From Theocolax elegans (Eukaryota; Arthropoda; Insecta; Hymenoptera; Cerocephalidae): a DNA stretch of 64,000 nt. The position numbers were made by a program, and so were the translations under genes. Where the stretch lies: positions 4,925,125-4,989,124 of the forward strand of contig CM047429.1 in NCBI GenBank assembly GCA_026168455.1, read 5' to 3'. Below are positions 1 to 11,915 of the stretch, in pieces (positions within the stretch are counted from its first letter, which is position 1; each line of letters opens with the position of its first letter). Under the pieces are notes generated by a model. The model did not search any database, was not told the DNA's origin, and saw only the letters and a list, made by a program, of their open reading frames with translations.

Positions 1-805
1 ATCGGATTTATGTTTCTGTTAACTCGCTCTACGGGATTTGCTTGTGCAAAATATGGCGGAATGGTTGTCTGTACTATTCCGTATTGCGATAGTCGCTCGG
101 TAACCAATTTATTGGCAAATTCTGTCTCATTATCTGTTACGAGATATTTGGGACAACCCCATCTATTAATAATGAGTTCGTCGAAGGCTTGTAGAACACT
201 CTTTGCATCAGCTCGTCGTAGAGGTTTCATCTCTATATATCGGGTGAAGAGGTCTTCAAACACGATTGTGTATTTGAATCCTTGCTTCGTTGGCGGCTTT
301 AATCCCATGATGTCTGCTGCTACTACTGGCCATGGTTGACTTATGTTGCATCCTTCCATTAAGCCTGATAGGGCTTGTTGGCTGCTTTTACATAATTGCA
401 CGTATCGTAATCCATGCCTGGCCAATAGTAATGCGTGGCTAGTTTTGCGTAGGTCTTGTCGATACCTAAGTGACCTGCCTGAGGCGTATAATGGGCTTCA
501 TATAGGGCTTTTTCGCGATCACTTTCTGCCAAGATTAATTTCCATGCGTCTAGGTCAGGTACGAAGGGGTCTACCAAGGGATTAGGACGGTGGGCAAATA
601 GCACGTTGTTGGAAATTCTAAGGTCAGGGTATTTATTGGAGAATTTTGCAACGGCTCGTATTTTCTCTTGGTACCATGGGTTAATGGTATTTAATGTTAA
701 TGCTGCTGCTGTGGCTTCTGCCTCTTCAAAGGCTCTTGATAATGCGTCTGGGACATTATGCATTGCTCCTTTGCGATGTACAAATTTTATATTGTAATTT
801 TGCAA
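1..805 (-). pseudogene. Gypsy-A integrase (H2C2 finger plus DDE core), partial
   Basis: Retroviral-type integrase that would insert the element's cDNA. The frame at 805-359 carries the HxxxxxxH half of the zinc finger (YEAHYTPQAGHLGIDKTYAK) and the typical HYYWPGMD stretch, then ends early. A second frame, 345 down to 1, continues with the core: an AADIMG aspartate, the TDNETEF aspartate and the NPVERVNR glutamate are all visible, so the D,D,E triad is preserved. The frameshift lies between the two zinc-finger cysteines near position 400. The C-terminal part is cut off by the window start. Confidence 0.85.
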
Positions 806-1480
806 GATCGTATTCTAACGAGCTAACCTACCAGCTGGATCCTTAAGTCGGTTTAACCAAAGGAGGCTGTGATGGTCCGTGATTACCGTGAACTTTTCAC
901 CCAGCAGGTATTCTTTCAGCCTTTCTACGGACCAGAGAACTGCTAAGCATTCTTTCTCTGTGACCATGTAATTACGCTGTGCCTTGTTTAAAGTCCTGCT
1001 TACGTAATAAATAGGATGTTCTTCGCCGTTGATCTCTTGCGTTAATACTCCTGCTATTGCGTAATCGCTTGCGTCCGTTTGAAGGGTAAAGGGAATAGAA
1101 AAATCGGGGGGGGGGGGGGCGGTTAAACTGGGGCTTTTGTTAGAGCTAGTTTGATTTTCTCAAATGCATCTTGTTGCTCTTGATGTTATTGCCATCTGAC
1201 ACCTTTCTTGCTTAGATAACTGAATGGCGTTCTATACTTTGCTAAGTCTTTAATAAATCTAGAGTACCATCCCACTAAGCCGTTGAAACGTCTTAGTTGT
1301 TTCAAAATTTTTGATGCTGGATACTCTAAGATTGGCTTAATTTTATCTTGCTAGTTTGCAAGCCTAATTCGTTTATGTTATATCCAAGATAAGTGACTTC
1401 TGGACAACAAAATTCAGATTCCTCTTGGTTTAATTGCAGATTGGCTTTCTTTAGGGCTACTAGGACTATTCTGAGCCATT
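806..1480 (-). pseudogene. Gypsy-A RNase H region, degraded
   Basis: The stretch between reverse transcriptase and integrase. Translating the minus strand by hand gives the gypsy RNase H signature around 840-890 (a TDHHSLLWLNRL-type segment), followed by a lysine/arginine-rich linker into the zinc finger. The frame is broken repeatedly, and a run of 14 G at 1106-1119 sits inside it. The role would have been removal of the RNA template strand. Confidence in identity comes mainly from position and the one conserved motif. Confidence 0.7.
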
Positions 1481-2460
1481 TCATGTGTTCCTCGAATGTT
1501 TTTGTCGTGATATAATATCATCCAGGTAGGCAAATACATGTGGTTTCCATTCCGGTTTAATTAATTTGTCCATCAATTGCTGGAACATAGTAGGTGCGTT
1601 CGTTAGGCCGTATGGTACTCTTTCAAATTGGAAAAGTCCTTTTCCTGGGAGTGCAAATGCTGTGATTTCACGGCTTTCTGGGGCTAATGGAACTTGGGGG
1701 TAGGCTTGTGATAGATCTAGCTTACTCATAAATCTGCTTTCTCGCAATTCGTCAGAATATCATCCATGTTGCGCATTAGATAGTCTATTTTCTTTGTCAC
1801 TTCATTTACTAACCTGTAATCAATGCAAAAGCTGTATTTGCCATTCGCTTTTGGTACGATTACCGGATAGCTGCACCATGGGCTTTGCAAAGGCTCTATA
1901 ATGTCTTCTTTTAACATTCGATTTATCTCTTCGTAGCCTGCTTGAAGCATTTTTGGTGAATATTTGCGACGTGGCTGTCTTATTGGCTCTGCTTCTTGCA
2001 CATCTAGCTTGAGGCTCGTTAGATTAGTTACTCCTAGGGTTTGGGGTGTTCGAGGAATTAATTCATATAATAGTCGGTGCATTCTATCTATTTGCTCCTG
2101 GTTGGCTTGTTTTAATCCTTCTATACTTGCTACTGCTGGAATACAACTGGGATCGTTGTCTTCGGGGCAAAATTTGTGTATTACGCCTTTATTCGTCCAC
2201 CAGGTGTCATCTTCGTAGTTAATGCTCATATTAATTTTACGTTTGAAGTCAATTCCAAGTATACAGTCGTAATGTAATCCATCTGCGACTTCAAATGGCA
2301 TAACTATTTCGTCTTCATCAATTTTAATTGTGATGTTGACTGTGCCCTGGAGAGGAATAACTGTGTCGTCTGCTACCTTAACTGCAGGGCAGTGCGATGC
2401 TTTTAATTTGTCTTGCACTAGAGCTTCTATATTGCCTCCTAGAAATAGTATATTACACAC
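1481..2460 (-). pseudogene. Gypsy-A protease C-terminus plus reverse transcriptase
   Basis: Two overlapping frames. The frame 2460-1726 begins with the end of the aspartic protease (CILGIDF, the ILG motif that follows the flap) and enters the RT fingers (RRKYSPKMLQAGYEEINRML, PVIVPKANGKYSFCIDYRLV). The frame 1747-1481 continues with SKLDLSQAY, FQFERVPYGLTNAP and the catalytic YLDD, where the aspartates of the polymerase site are intact. A short frameshift near 1730-1745 separates them, and a premature stop follows the YLDD box. It would have copied element RNA into cDNA inside gag particles. Confidence 0.88.
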
Positions 2461-3057
2461 CTAGGGAGGTAAAGTATTGGTCAGTCCATAGCACATGTAA
2501 ATTGGCACCTGAGCCGAAGGCGAGGGTGGCAAACATGTGCTATGGGGTGACCATTTTACCTCCCGTGGGATGTATACTATTTTTCACCACCAGTAGGCCG
2601 AAAATAACACATTCCTTTTTCGGTGCCGGGAGGGAATGTGGTACTTTCGGTCTACGTGTGGTGAAAAGATTTTTGTCGCTCCATCGTCTAAGAGTGCAAT
2701 TACTTTATGGCCGTTTATTTCTAGATTAAAATAATGCCTGGGGTCAATATTGGGAATATGTTAGATAGGTCAATATTGGGAATATGTTAGATTGCGACTT
2801 CAAATGGCATAACTATTTCGTCTTCATCAATTTTAATTGTGATGTTGACTGTACCCTGGACAGGAATAACTGTGTCGTCTGCTACCTTAACTGCAGGGCA
2901 GTGCGATGCTTTTAATTTGTCTTGCACTAGAGCTTCTATATTCCCTCCTAGAAAAGATTTTTGTCGCTCCATCGTCTAAGAGTGCAATTACTTTATGGCC
3001 GTTTATTTCTAGATTAAAATAATGCCTGGGGTCAATATTGGGAATATGTTAGATAAG
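2285..3057 (-). repeat. Tandem duplication of the Gypsy-A protease segment
   Basis: A segment starting GCGACTTCAAATGGCATAAC and ending GGGAATATGTTAGAT occurs twice: about 2285-2785 and 2793-3057. The copies are nearly identical apart from a roughly 220-bp insertion present only in the first (2446-2666). Both encode the protease N-terminus, with an ALLDDGATKI active-site region (Asp-Asp-Gly where Asp-Thr/Ser-Gly is normal) and KLKASHCPAVKVADDTVIP. The duplication destroys the pol frame and supplies a natural empty-site control for the insertion. Confidence 0.85.
2446..2666. mobile_element. Double-hairpin insertion in first protease copy
   Basis: Present in copy 1 of the duplicated segment and absent from copy 2 (3' copy joins at about 2952). 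It folds into two consecutive imperfect hairpins. The first spans about 2443-2582, with arms containing TAGTATA...GGGAGGTAAA...TAGCACATGT and their complements. The second spans about 2578-2668, with arms TTTTCACCAC...CACATTCC and GGAATGTG...GTGGTGAAAA. It has GC-rich loops and no ORF. GAAA occurs at both edges, possibly a 4-bp target duplication. I do not recognise the family. Confidence 0.7.
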
Positions 3058-3059
3058 TG

Positions 3060-3660
3060 ATTGATTACTTGCTACTTGGGGTGGCTCCGACCCTTTAGGG
3101 AGCTGGGTTGAGGAAATATGGGTCTTTATCTCCTCTGGTTGAAGTTTCCCGCTGCTTGATTTGAGTTGCATCTCTGGCAATTTTTAACGTACACATCGGG
3201 TGTACCGCAACCTCGACAGCGTTGATTCGGACATTCTTGCAACTGTAGCATGGCTCACTCTGTTTGCGCGGATGATTGAAGATAATCGGCGCTTTCGAGT
3301 TCGAGTATATATTTTGGCTACTTGCTTGCTGATTTTGATTATTTCGTTGCTGGTTTTGGCTGCTGGGATTTTGATGGTATTGGCTGCTTGGATTTTGTTG
3401 GTATTGGCTTTGCCTTTGCCAATTGCTTCTGTTGAAATTGTAATTTTGTTGTGCTTGTGTCCGTTGCTGATTATCATTTTCATTCTTCACTGCATCGATA
3501 TACTGCTTTTGCTGATTGTTATTTGCCTTTGGGTTGTTTCGCTTTGGGAATGTCTACTGGGTTTGTTTAGGTGAATTAAAAGTTGTTGCTGGAGTTGCTG
3601 ACTCACGGTTTTGTAAGGCTTCTGGGTCTTTGAGCTTTGGCTTATTTGCTACTGCTGCTA
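3060..3660 (-). pseudogene. Gypsy-A gag C-terminal (nucleocapsid-like) region
   Basis: The frame 3490-3095 encodes an asparagine/glutamine-rich, low-complexity tract followed by a cysteine cluster (EPCYSC). In an alternative frame the cluster continues as further closely spaced cysteines, so a zinc-knuckle-like RNA-binding domain seems to be split by a frameshift near 3230. It lies directly upstream of the protease in element orientation, as expected for the end of gag. Simple repeats have clearly expanded here, so exact boundaries are uncertain. Confidence 0.6.
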
Positions 3661-3676
3661 CTTTGCGTGACTTAGG

Positions 3677-5721
3677 CTACGTGGGGTCTACATAAGCAAA
3701 TCTTTGTCCTGAAATTGTGATTGGTCGAGATAGGTTATACACTTCATTCAGATAGCGTCTGCATTCCTCTTTCTTACCTAATCTTTGTAATTCAGTGAAG
3801 TCATTGAAGTGATGCCTTTCTATTCTCGCTCTATAACTTGGGTGCAGGTTTCTGTATGGTTGATCAAGTGGTTCTTGCAGTGAAATTGGTGGCTTAAAAT
3901 GATCGAAAATTCCTCTCAGTTTCTGCAAGAATGTTGCTATAATGCTCTTAAATGCTTTAAATGCTCTTCGTTAGCTCCTTGAGTTCTTAAGTCTGCAGTT
4001 CTACGTAGGCTTATTTGTGCATCTTCTACTCCGTATTGAAGTTTATAAGCTTCAACAAAATCGCTAAACGTTCTCCAATTGCATTTGTCTCTTTTGAACC
4101 AGTCGTATGAATCCTCATCTAATACTGCTGGCAAGGAAAGCATTATATCTTCTGCCGAGAAGCCGTGTGATTCTTTGCATTCTTTTAAATTTTGTAAGAA
4201 CGTTTCTGGATCGTTCTTCCTATTGCCCTTAAACGATACGTGCCACCTGTTAAAAATTTCCACCATTCTCTTTTCTCTGATGAATGTGGCCTCGTCCACA
4301 CTTGTCGCTTGCAATCTATTTGTGCTGTTAAGGGTAGGTAAGCATAAGACATTAAGGTCTGGCTGCTGCTGGTAGACGTATTGCTGCTGGCTATTATAAT
4401 TTCGCTGCTGGAGTTGGTGTAGAATAAGATTTGGGTTTGATCTTGGGTTTGCTTGGGAAATGGAAGAATACGGAATTTCATAAGTTTCGTTATTGGCTGG
4501 CTGTACTCGTGGGATATTGTAGACATTTTGATTTCGCTGCTGATGCTGATTGCTGGGGTAATCGTTCATTTGTAGTCCTCGGTGTTGTACTTTCTGCTGG
4601 CTATTATATGGGTGTTCATCATCCCACTGCACGCTTTGCATGACTCTATTTCTATTAACCGTCCTCGTAGGATCCATGGTGTTTTGCTCGTACCTTCGAG
4701 TTGGCCTTGCATCTATATATTGCTGCGTTAATTGTTCATAACTTGTTATTGTACTAATTGGGCGAAAGGCGGATTGTTGAATGCAGTGCGATTGTCGTGG
4801 TTGGGAATTGAACATGGTATTGGTGGTGTAGGTTGTGGTAGGTGCAGTATATTGTATGAGGGAATTATTTACTAGGGATGGATTATTAGGTAGGGTGGGT
4901 GCTAAGGTTTGTATTGTGTAATGGGATGTGAAATTAATGCCTAATAGTGCTGTAGTTGCGTCCGGTAGTGTACGGAAAATTTCTTCGTTTGGTGCATCTA
5001 GGTTTGGCTTGTTGCTGGCACTGGCGTAGGTGTAAACGGATATACGGTCGATTGGGCTTGTGGATGACTAGCTGTTCGTCTCGTTGGTTCCTCCTGGTTA
5101 CTTGGATGTAATCTATTTCGCTGTTGATTGTCTGTTTGGTATACATTTGGGCTGCTACTTTGATGTATTTCATTTTGTGTTGTTGACTGCTGTCCTTGTT
5201 GCGTCATTTCTTCCATTGAAATCGAGTCTTGATATGGGCCACGACTTTGTCCAGTTTCCAGTTCTCCGAATATCAGCTGTCTGCGTACTTGTTGGCTTCG
5301 TTGCGAGTTTTGTGAAATAGCTTGTGAGGATTGGGTAAATAAATTAGTGGCTTCTGATTGTGTGAGTGACAGGAACAAATCATCAGGATTTATTTCTAAT
5401 AATTGTTGGGCTTCTACTTGTGCTAAGTCTATCTCAGTTTCCTCGTCAAACCACATTTGGTCTGATTGAGGATCCCATTCGGCTGCAGTTTCCGAAATTA
5501 CGCCTAATTTCGTAGCGGGCTACTCTGTCGCGAATGATCGCAATGCTATCCAAATTTAAAAATACTGTACCTGCGTAGAATACTACTTTTCCATCAGGTA
5601 AATTGTTAATGCATCGCCTAGTTATTGGTGCGCCTTGAGCTGCACTTAAGGAATTCAATTTGCTACCTAATCTATAATTTACGGACATTTCGATGGGTTC
5701 AATAACAATGTATTGTTTCAA
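3677..5721 (-). pseudogene. Gypsy-A gag (capsid region), in several frames
   Basis: Open frames at 5721-5446, 5456-4998, 4815-3937 and 3928-3677 together cover a gag-like protein. The segment around 4280-3950 reads FNRWHVSFKGNRKNDPETF, ending with DWFKRDKCNWRTFSDFVEAY. This is the retrotransposon-gag capsid pattern with its conserved tryptophans. The N-terminal part is acidic and polar, the middle Q/N-rich. Frames overlap by a few bases with frameshifts between them, so no complete product is possible. I infer assembly of virus-like particles as the ancestral role. Confidence 0.75.
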
Positions 5722-6408
5722 AGTAATAGCTCTTTATTAAGGAGGTATCCTGCTTTGGAAGGCCTAAAAAACCGGTAATTTTTTTTAGGGAATTTTTTTA
5801 AGATAGAAAAAAATAACCAACTCCAGAGAACTTTCAGGAATATTTTATTATATAATTGAACATTAAAAAAAAATTTTTTTAAAGAAAAATATCAAAATGC
5901 AGCCGATTATTAGGCATATTTGTTGCGCAATCCGTAATCCGAGTCTTCTATTGGCGGAAGTGATAGATCTCTTAATCTTGATCTGAAACAGAAAGGCAAA
6001 AAAAAATTTCATTTTCATACTTGTATTTTCTATTTGAACCAAGAAAAGTCCGAAGAAATTGTGAAATTTGAAATTTTTTCCGAATTTGAAGCAAAAAGTG
6101 CTTTTTACGAGAAAAAAAAATCTCTTCAATGTGCTGAAAAAGTCTTTTAGAAATTTATTTCCAAAAACCTTTCAATTCATATTGAAGAGTAGATAAAACT
6201 GAAGCTTAAAAACTTCGGATCGTTACGATAGCTTATTTATTTTTTTGAAAACACGCCCGCCAGTTTAGGAAAAGTGGAAAAACGAAAACTCGAGAAAAAG
6301 CGCTTTAAAGTTTATGAACTGGAAAAATGTTAATTTTCGACTTAATAATTTTCGGCAATAATTCCCTAATCAGCTATTCCTGCGCCATACAATAGACCTT
6401 CAGCTTCC
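5722..6408. other. AT-rich spacer, no gene seen
   Basis: Poly-A/T-rich sequence between the Gypsy-A gag and the MULE relic. An 88-residue open frame here is lysine/phenylalanine low complexity and not convincing. The Gypsy-A leader and LTR would be expected here but I see neither. Confidence 0.5.
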
Positions 6409-7466
6409 TCATGGAACTCGAGGAGACGAACGTCGTCTTTCTCGTTCAATCCGTTGTATGTCGACATTATCCGCAAACATTTTACATTGCTGGCCAATTT
6501 TCAAATTGAGTATCTGCATGGTATGCAGAACTGCTGAATATCCTTCATTCAACATTCCTGCAGCCACATACGCAGCAATTTCTACGATTTTGTGACCAGA
6601 ATTGAGATGTTTCGGAGTTATGCGCCAGACAGTGGTGTTGAACGATTCGTTCGAATTTTGCGTGTGTCCACCTAAGCATCGCGACGATTCATAGCTTCGG
6701 CTTTGCGCCATTCACACCAGCTGTCAGTGCCTGTCGGACGATTCTCGTGACGAGGAGATTCATCAGTTGAACAATAATGATTCAGCGTTGCCATCACAGC
6801 CTTTTTCATATCTTGGACAGAATGAATATTCCTTCGAATTGCTAAACCATAATACATTGCCAACTTTTTGATGAGACTCTCTGTTAGACGCTTTTTTCCT
6901 CCAAGCTTCTCTTCCTTCCTTTTATTTCGGAGTCGAGTACCCATGCGCTTTTGTACGTATCCCACGCACTCATTTTTGTCACAGGGTAATCATCACCATA
7001 TGGATTCATTTTTACAATACCATTGAAAGTTTTCGAATCACCGTCGCCGATGTAATTCGTATACTTTACTCCAAAATTTTCAACAGATCTCAAAAACATA
7101 TCCACGATTGAATCTACCTACATCTTCCCTGCTGAACCATCATGATTTGAAGAGCATGATTCTTTATGATCATTATACCATTCTTCAAATTCTTCTTCGT
7201 CTAATATATTCTTTTGTAAAGCACATGAATGACAATATGCACTTTTTACAATAAGGTCGACTACTTTGCCAGAGTAATATGCAATGAGCGTTATAACACC
7301 AAACAATGAAGTAAAACCTCGTTTTTTCCAGGATCCATCGCCAGAAACTTTCAAACAGTCAGCAGATCTATCTTGTTTTCTCGTAATCCTAAGAGCTCGT
7401 ATATTTCTGGTTGACAAGTGGTCGACGCGATGTCCCTGTTTCGCGGTCAATTTCAGATTTGATTGA
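6409..7466 (-). pseudogene. Mutator-like (MULE) transposase relic
   Basis: Four overlapping minus-strand frames (7450-7118, 7105-6884, 6965-6672, 6711-6409) read in order as one protein of the arthropod Mutator-like transposase domain. Visible motifs are VSGDGSWKKRGF (first catalytic Asp), AYCHSC, IGDGDSKTF (second Asp), YYGLAIRRN, a STDESPRH box, a DSWCEW box, and a C-terminal HTQNSNESFN segment. The breaks between frames are single frameshifts or stops. I saw no clear terminal inverted repeats around it. Identity rests on motif order; the truncated state on the broken frame. Confidence 0.8.
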
Positions 7467-8220
7467 TTTACGTGGTTGTTATCTGAAACAGTACCTCGGT
7501 TTCAAATTAACACTTAACAGATTTGGTAGAGCGGACAGGTGACCGCCGCCGCAACGCGGGAAAAATACGTTTATTTAAATACGGTAAGTTTAACCGTACC
7601 GCTGAACAGCCGCGATATTAAAATAAACATCCGTGCGGTAACCAAACTGTTACAGCACTCAAAAAAAATTAATTTAATTAAATAAATTCCAAGCTGCGTT
7701 CTAAAAGGGAGATTTTAAACTTGCAGAAGAGGGGAGAGGGAAAATTATTTCACAGCAATTTGCAAGCAACAATTAATTAAACAACTAAATATTGTGGTTT
7801 GAGTAGGCTCTTAATAAATGTAAAAAAAAATAAGGCTAGTTATTAATAGGCTATGTACAGTTTAATGTGCGGGGAGAGGTTAAAGGAAGAAAAAAAAATT
7901 TTAATATGTTAATAAAATGGTTTTAATAATGCAAAATTTATTGATAATATGCTAGTCTAAATGCAAGAAAAAAAAACTTCAAATTAATGTGTAAGAAGCA
8001 ATTAGCTATCGGCAAGAATGCAATCGAAATTATTAATTTATTAGTTTGGCTAAAGGCGAGCAAAAAAAACGGTTAGTGGCGAAACCAAAGGAAGCAATAA
8101 TAGTATTATAATATCGGATGCTATAATGTTATATCCCAATAACAACAAAATGTATATGTATATATATGTTTTATATGTACATGCACTTTTTATATATTCG
8201 CACTGTTAATGAATATTCTA
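7467..8220. other. AT-rich stretch, nothing recognised
   Basis: Low-complexity A/T-rich sequence. The only notable base pattern is a short CGGTAAGTTTAACCGTACCG inverted repeat near 7579. No coding signal. Confidence 0.5.
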
Positions 8221-8368
8221 TTAATCTTTAGACTGCCGGCATTTTTGCCTTACAAATTGATATTTTTGATGTGCAAAATTTATACATAAAAACACCTCAT
8301 ATCTCTAGAGTAGTTGTCAAGGTCACAGGTGGCTCATATATGAGCCATGCCGGCAGTCTAAAGGTTAA
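8221..8368. mobile_element. piggyBac-like MITE (148 bp with TTAA ends)
   Basis: The left end is TTAATCTTTAGACTGCCGGC at 8221 and the right end is GCCGGCAGTCTAAAGGTTAA ending 8368, a near-perfect terminal inverted repeat. Both sides have TTAA, the established piggyBac target duplication. The interior is noncoding and holds a small GGCTCATATATGAGCC palindrome near the right end. Nonautonomous; no transposase seen nearby. Confidence 0.75.
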
Positions 8369-8589
8369 ATAATATTTCTACAAAAAGAAAATTAAAATTA
8401 AAATAGATATATATATTAAATAATAGTATAAAATATGGTAACAATTTGTAGTGTAAAATTATATTGATCATATTTTGCATAAAGAAAAGAAAGAATATGA
8501 AAACAAATGTAACGTAATTAAATCCTATGTATTATAAGTATTAATAATTATTTTTACTAAAAAATAGAATTACATGCTCTTACTAACTA

Positions 8590-10782
8590 AGTAGTTATAT
8601 GACCTATTTTTGAGAAAATTTACTGTAGTACTTAACCGTAATTCAGTGAGTAGAGAATCCCAGAGGTCCATAGCCTGAATTGTAAAAGAATTTTGGTAAA
8701 TGGAAGTAGTAGCTAGGGGCGTTCAAAACAAGAATATTTAACACGCTCAGAGCGACGCACCTCACTGTTTGGAGGTGGTAATAACGCTATTAAATAATCA
8801 GGTTTATTTGTAGTTAAGATATGTTAATAACCCAAGAAAATACAATCTTCTATCTTCCACAGACAACCATGATAGTTTGTGATAATTAGGCTAAAGTCTG
8901 GTATCCTTCTTTAACTTAAAAATATATCGTACTCACGTATTAAGCAGACGTTGAAGTTTCAGATTTAAATATTCAGGCAAGTCACTATAAACAATACAGG
9001 CTTAATCTAGATGGGGAAGAATAAGTGAAGATACTAGTTTCTTCCTAATGGTGAAAGAAAGTTACCTTTATTACGCACTTTACGTAAGATTCCATGAACT
9101 AGGAATACGATGTTAGAAACATGAGAATTCCATTGTAAATTTTCGTTGATAATAAGGCCTAAATTGCGAACCGAACTCACTAGTTGAATTTCACGTTGGT
9201 CAATAACAATAGGATGAAGCATGTCTCTATTAATAAACCGTAATAGTTGAGTAGACCCTATCAATATAGCTTTAGTTTTACTAAAATTTAAGTCTAAGCC
9301 ATGAGTTTTGGCCCAATTAGCTACTCTTTCACCATCCTGGTTTAACTTATGAATTGCAATATTACAACCGCTAGGCTTAGTATAAATGTATACCTGAATA
9401 TCATCAGCGAATAGTATCGCATGGGTAGATAATAATAGTACATTGAGTAACGAATTGATGAAAATTAAGAAAATGATAGGGCCAGGTGTTGAACCCTGAG
9501 GTACACCAGAGGTAGTACCAACAAAAGACGAAGTACTATTATTCTGACACATAATAGCTTGTGAGCATCTCAACTACAGCTCTTTGCCTTAGAAATGCAT
9601 GACAATATAGCAACTTCAACCTGCTGTGGATCAATCAACGAAAAATTGAAACGTGTATACTTTTGGCGTTTCATGTATTACCAATCTAAGGATCTCCGAT
9701 AATTGCTCAACTGTACAACTAGGGTGGCGTCGACTAACTAAAGTATAATTGAGAATAAGATCTTCAACTGAGAAAAAAATTAGTAGAGGGGTTATTCACA
9801 TCTCTCAGAATACCCAATCTGTTCAGAATTTTCCAAAATTGAGACTGGTCAGGGCTTTCGCGCAGCAATTTTTCAAAAAAAGAATTACGCGCCACCCAGA
9901 GGTCAGTCTTTAACTCTTTACGCTTAGACTTATGTAAAGCTAGTAAACCTGGGTCACGACGCCGCTTAGCAATTTTATATAACCTGTCACGACTTTTACA
10001 TCGATTCTTAAGCTCAGGTGTTAACCAAGGTGCCGGACATCGACGAAATGTTTTGTTACTGTCGGAGCAAATTTATCGAGATTAGCAATAAGAATATTAC
10101 GAAGAGAGTCAAAGTAAGAATTGACCGTCCAGCAATCAACAGGGGTCTCAGTAATATTAATAAGATCAGGGGTAACCGAGGTCACAAAGTGAGACAGGGA
10201 AAAATCCTTAAAATCACGAAGAGTAACCTCATTATACTTTAGAGCACGTGAAGACAACTTGTAATCGATATAGATGTAGTCATGGCCATTAATAAATGGA
10301 CTCCGTGATTGGATACTATGAGCTACCTTATCACTTGAATCAACCAGCATGACATCCAGCCAAGTGTTAGCTTAAAGGTTACACGATGGTAAGAATTTTC
10401 ATTAATTAAGTCCATCAAATGTTTGCTATAATAGTCGTTAACAAGTAGATTTGAATTTAAATCACCAGCAACAATGATATTATCATATAAATGGGAACGA
10501 CTTTGAAGCACATTAAAGAAATTAGTCAAGACATGGCTTTTCGGTTTTCTATAAGAAGAAGCAAACAGGACTTTTGTATTACTTAAAGCTAACTCTAATA
10601 GTAAAAATTCAGTTTCATTGAGATTCTTAATCAGTGGTACATCAAGCACTTTAAAAGTTAGATTATTACGTATATAGTATGCGAATCCACCGCCCTGCAT
10701 GTAATCTCGTTTTCCAGTAATAGATATAAGACCTATATCATTACGAACTAAAGAGTAATCTAACATTATATTAAAGTACAAA
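8590..10782 (-). pseudogene. LINE-1 ORF2, endonuclease-RT portion (copy 1)
   Basis: The frame 10781-10323 encodes the middle of an AP-type endonuclease (QGGGFAYYIRNNL, IIVAGDLNSNLL with the catalytic Asp/Asn). 10350-10021 and about 9900-9640 are the linker. 9573-9034 is the RT palm, with SGVPQGSTPGPIIFLIFINS and the FADD catalytic box. The frame then decays toward 8590, where a typical LINE C-terminus (KLQRLLNT, LSWLSVEDRRLYFLGLL) can still be read. RT motifs upstream of GVPQGS are missing near 9580-9640, so it was internally deleted. One extra A in a homopolymer near 9773 breaks a frame still open in copy 2. Confidence 0.85.
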
Positions 10783-10889
10783 TCTACGTCCGGGCGTCCG
10801 TCCGTCCGTCCGTCCGGGCAAGTGTTCCCTTGATCCCCACCGATTATTTTTACGACGTTTTGGGACCGTTAGTATTATATATATTAGCC

Positions 10890-11260
10890 TTATAATTTTT
10901 GGGACTTAATATTTTTGGGACTCAAAATGTTGGGCCTTAAAAATTTTAGTCTTTGATTTTTCTGTTGAAAACTTTTGGGACTTAATATTTTTGGGACTCA
11001 ACATTTTGGGCCTTAAAAATTTTAGTCTTAGATTTTGCCGTTAAAACTTTTGGGACGTAATATTTTTGGGATTCAATGTTTTGGGTCTTAATAATTTTAG
11101 TCTTAGATTTTGCCGTTAAAACTTTTGGGACTTAATATTTTTGGGACTCAATGTTTTGGGTCTTAAAATTTTTAAAAATTTAAATAAATTTAGTCTTAGA
11201 TTTTGCCGTTAAAATTTTTGGGACTTAATATTTCTGGGAGTCAACATATTGAGCCTCATA
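10890..11260. repeat. Degenerate tandem repeat, about 72-bp unit
   Basis: Four to five copies of a unit containing TTTTGGGACTTAATATTT, GGGACTCAA and TTTAGTCTTAGATTTTGCCG. It is preceded by a (GTCC)n microsatellite at about 10796-10815. The same array recurs at about 14677-15045 in the duplicated unit. Confidence 0.8.
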
Positions 11261-11915
11261 CATTTACTGTATATTTATTTATTTAATGTAATACTTCGTA
11301 CAGAATATTACAATATATATTTTATTATATTAAATTGGTACTCTAACAATATTACTATTTGTTTTTCATCTGTATACTGAACTACGTTTTAATAGACAGA
11401 AATACGGTTCATATTATTTAATACATCACTAATCAAATAATAGCAAAAAATAAAAAAATAGCGAGCGTAAGCGAGTGAGTATTTTTTTGCTATTAAATTT
11501 TTTGTTAACCATTATACATTTTAAATCCAATAGTATACGAATTATTTAATTAGCATATATATAGGATCTTGTAGATTATGGTTATAATTTGCAATAGAAA
11601 TTTGTAAGTAAAATATTATTGTTTTATGCAAAGGAGAGTGACATTCTGAGTGACATTCATTATTTTTAAATCAAGCATCGAATATACATTTAATATATTA
11701 CATGTTGTAAACTTATTTCATTAATTTATAAGGATTTTAATTTAATATTTCTTATAAGAAATACAATATAAAATAATTTGTAATAACCAAAATCTATATA
11801 ATATTAAAATTCATCCGTTCTCCGGTGTCCGGCGGTGGTGTCCGGTGTCCCGCGGCGGTGTCTGGTCTTCTGTTGTAAGAATGTAGAGTATGTGTGGAGT
11901 GGAAGGGTTAACACT

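Larger units (their letters stand above)
1..5721 (-). mobile_element. Gypsy-A: decayed Ty3/gypsy LTR retrotransposon, truncated by window start
   Basis: On the minus strand the order is gag (5721-3060), protease (about 3060-2285), reverse transcriptase (2460-1481), RNase H (1480-806), H2C2 zinc finger and integrase core (805-1). This gag-PR-RT-RH-IN order is diagnostic of Ty3/gypsy rather than Ty1/copia. All reading frames are broken by frameshifts or stops, so it is a relic. I found no LTR on the right (gag-proximal) side; the left end and any 3' LTR lie outside the window. Confidence 0.9.

Noticed and set aside
3200..3574. Leucine/isoleucine-rich plus-strand protein
   Set aside because: Exact antisense of the Q/N-rich gag tract of Gypsy-A.
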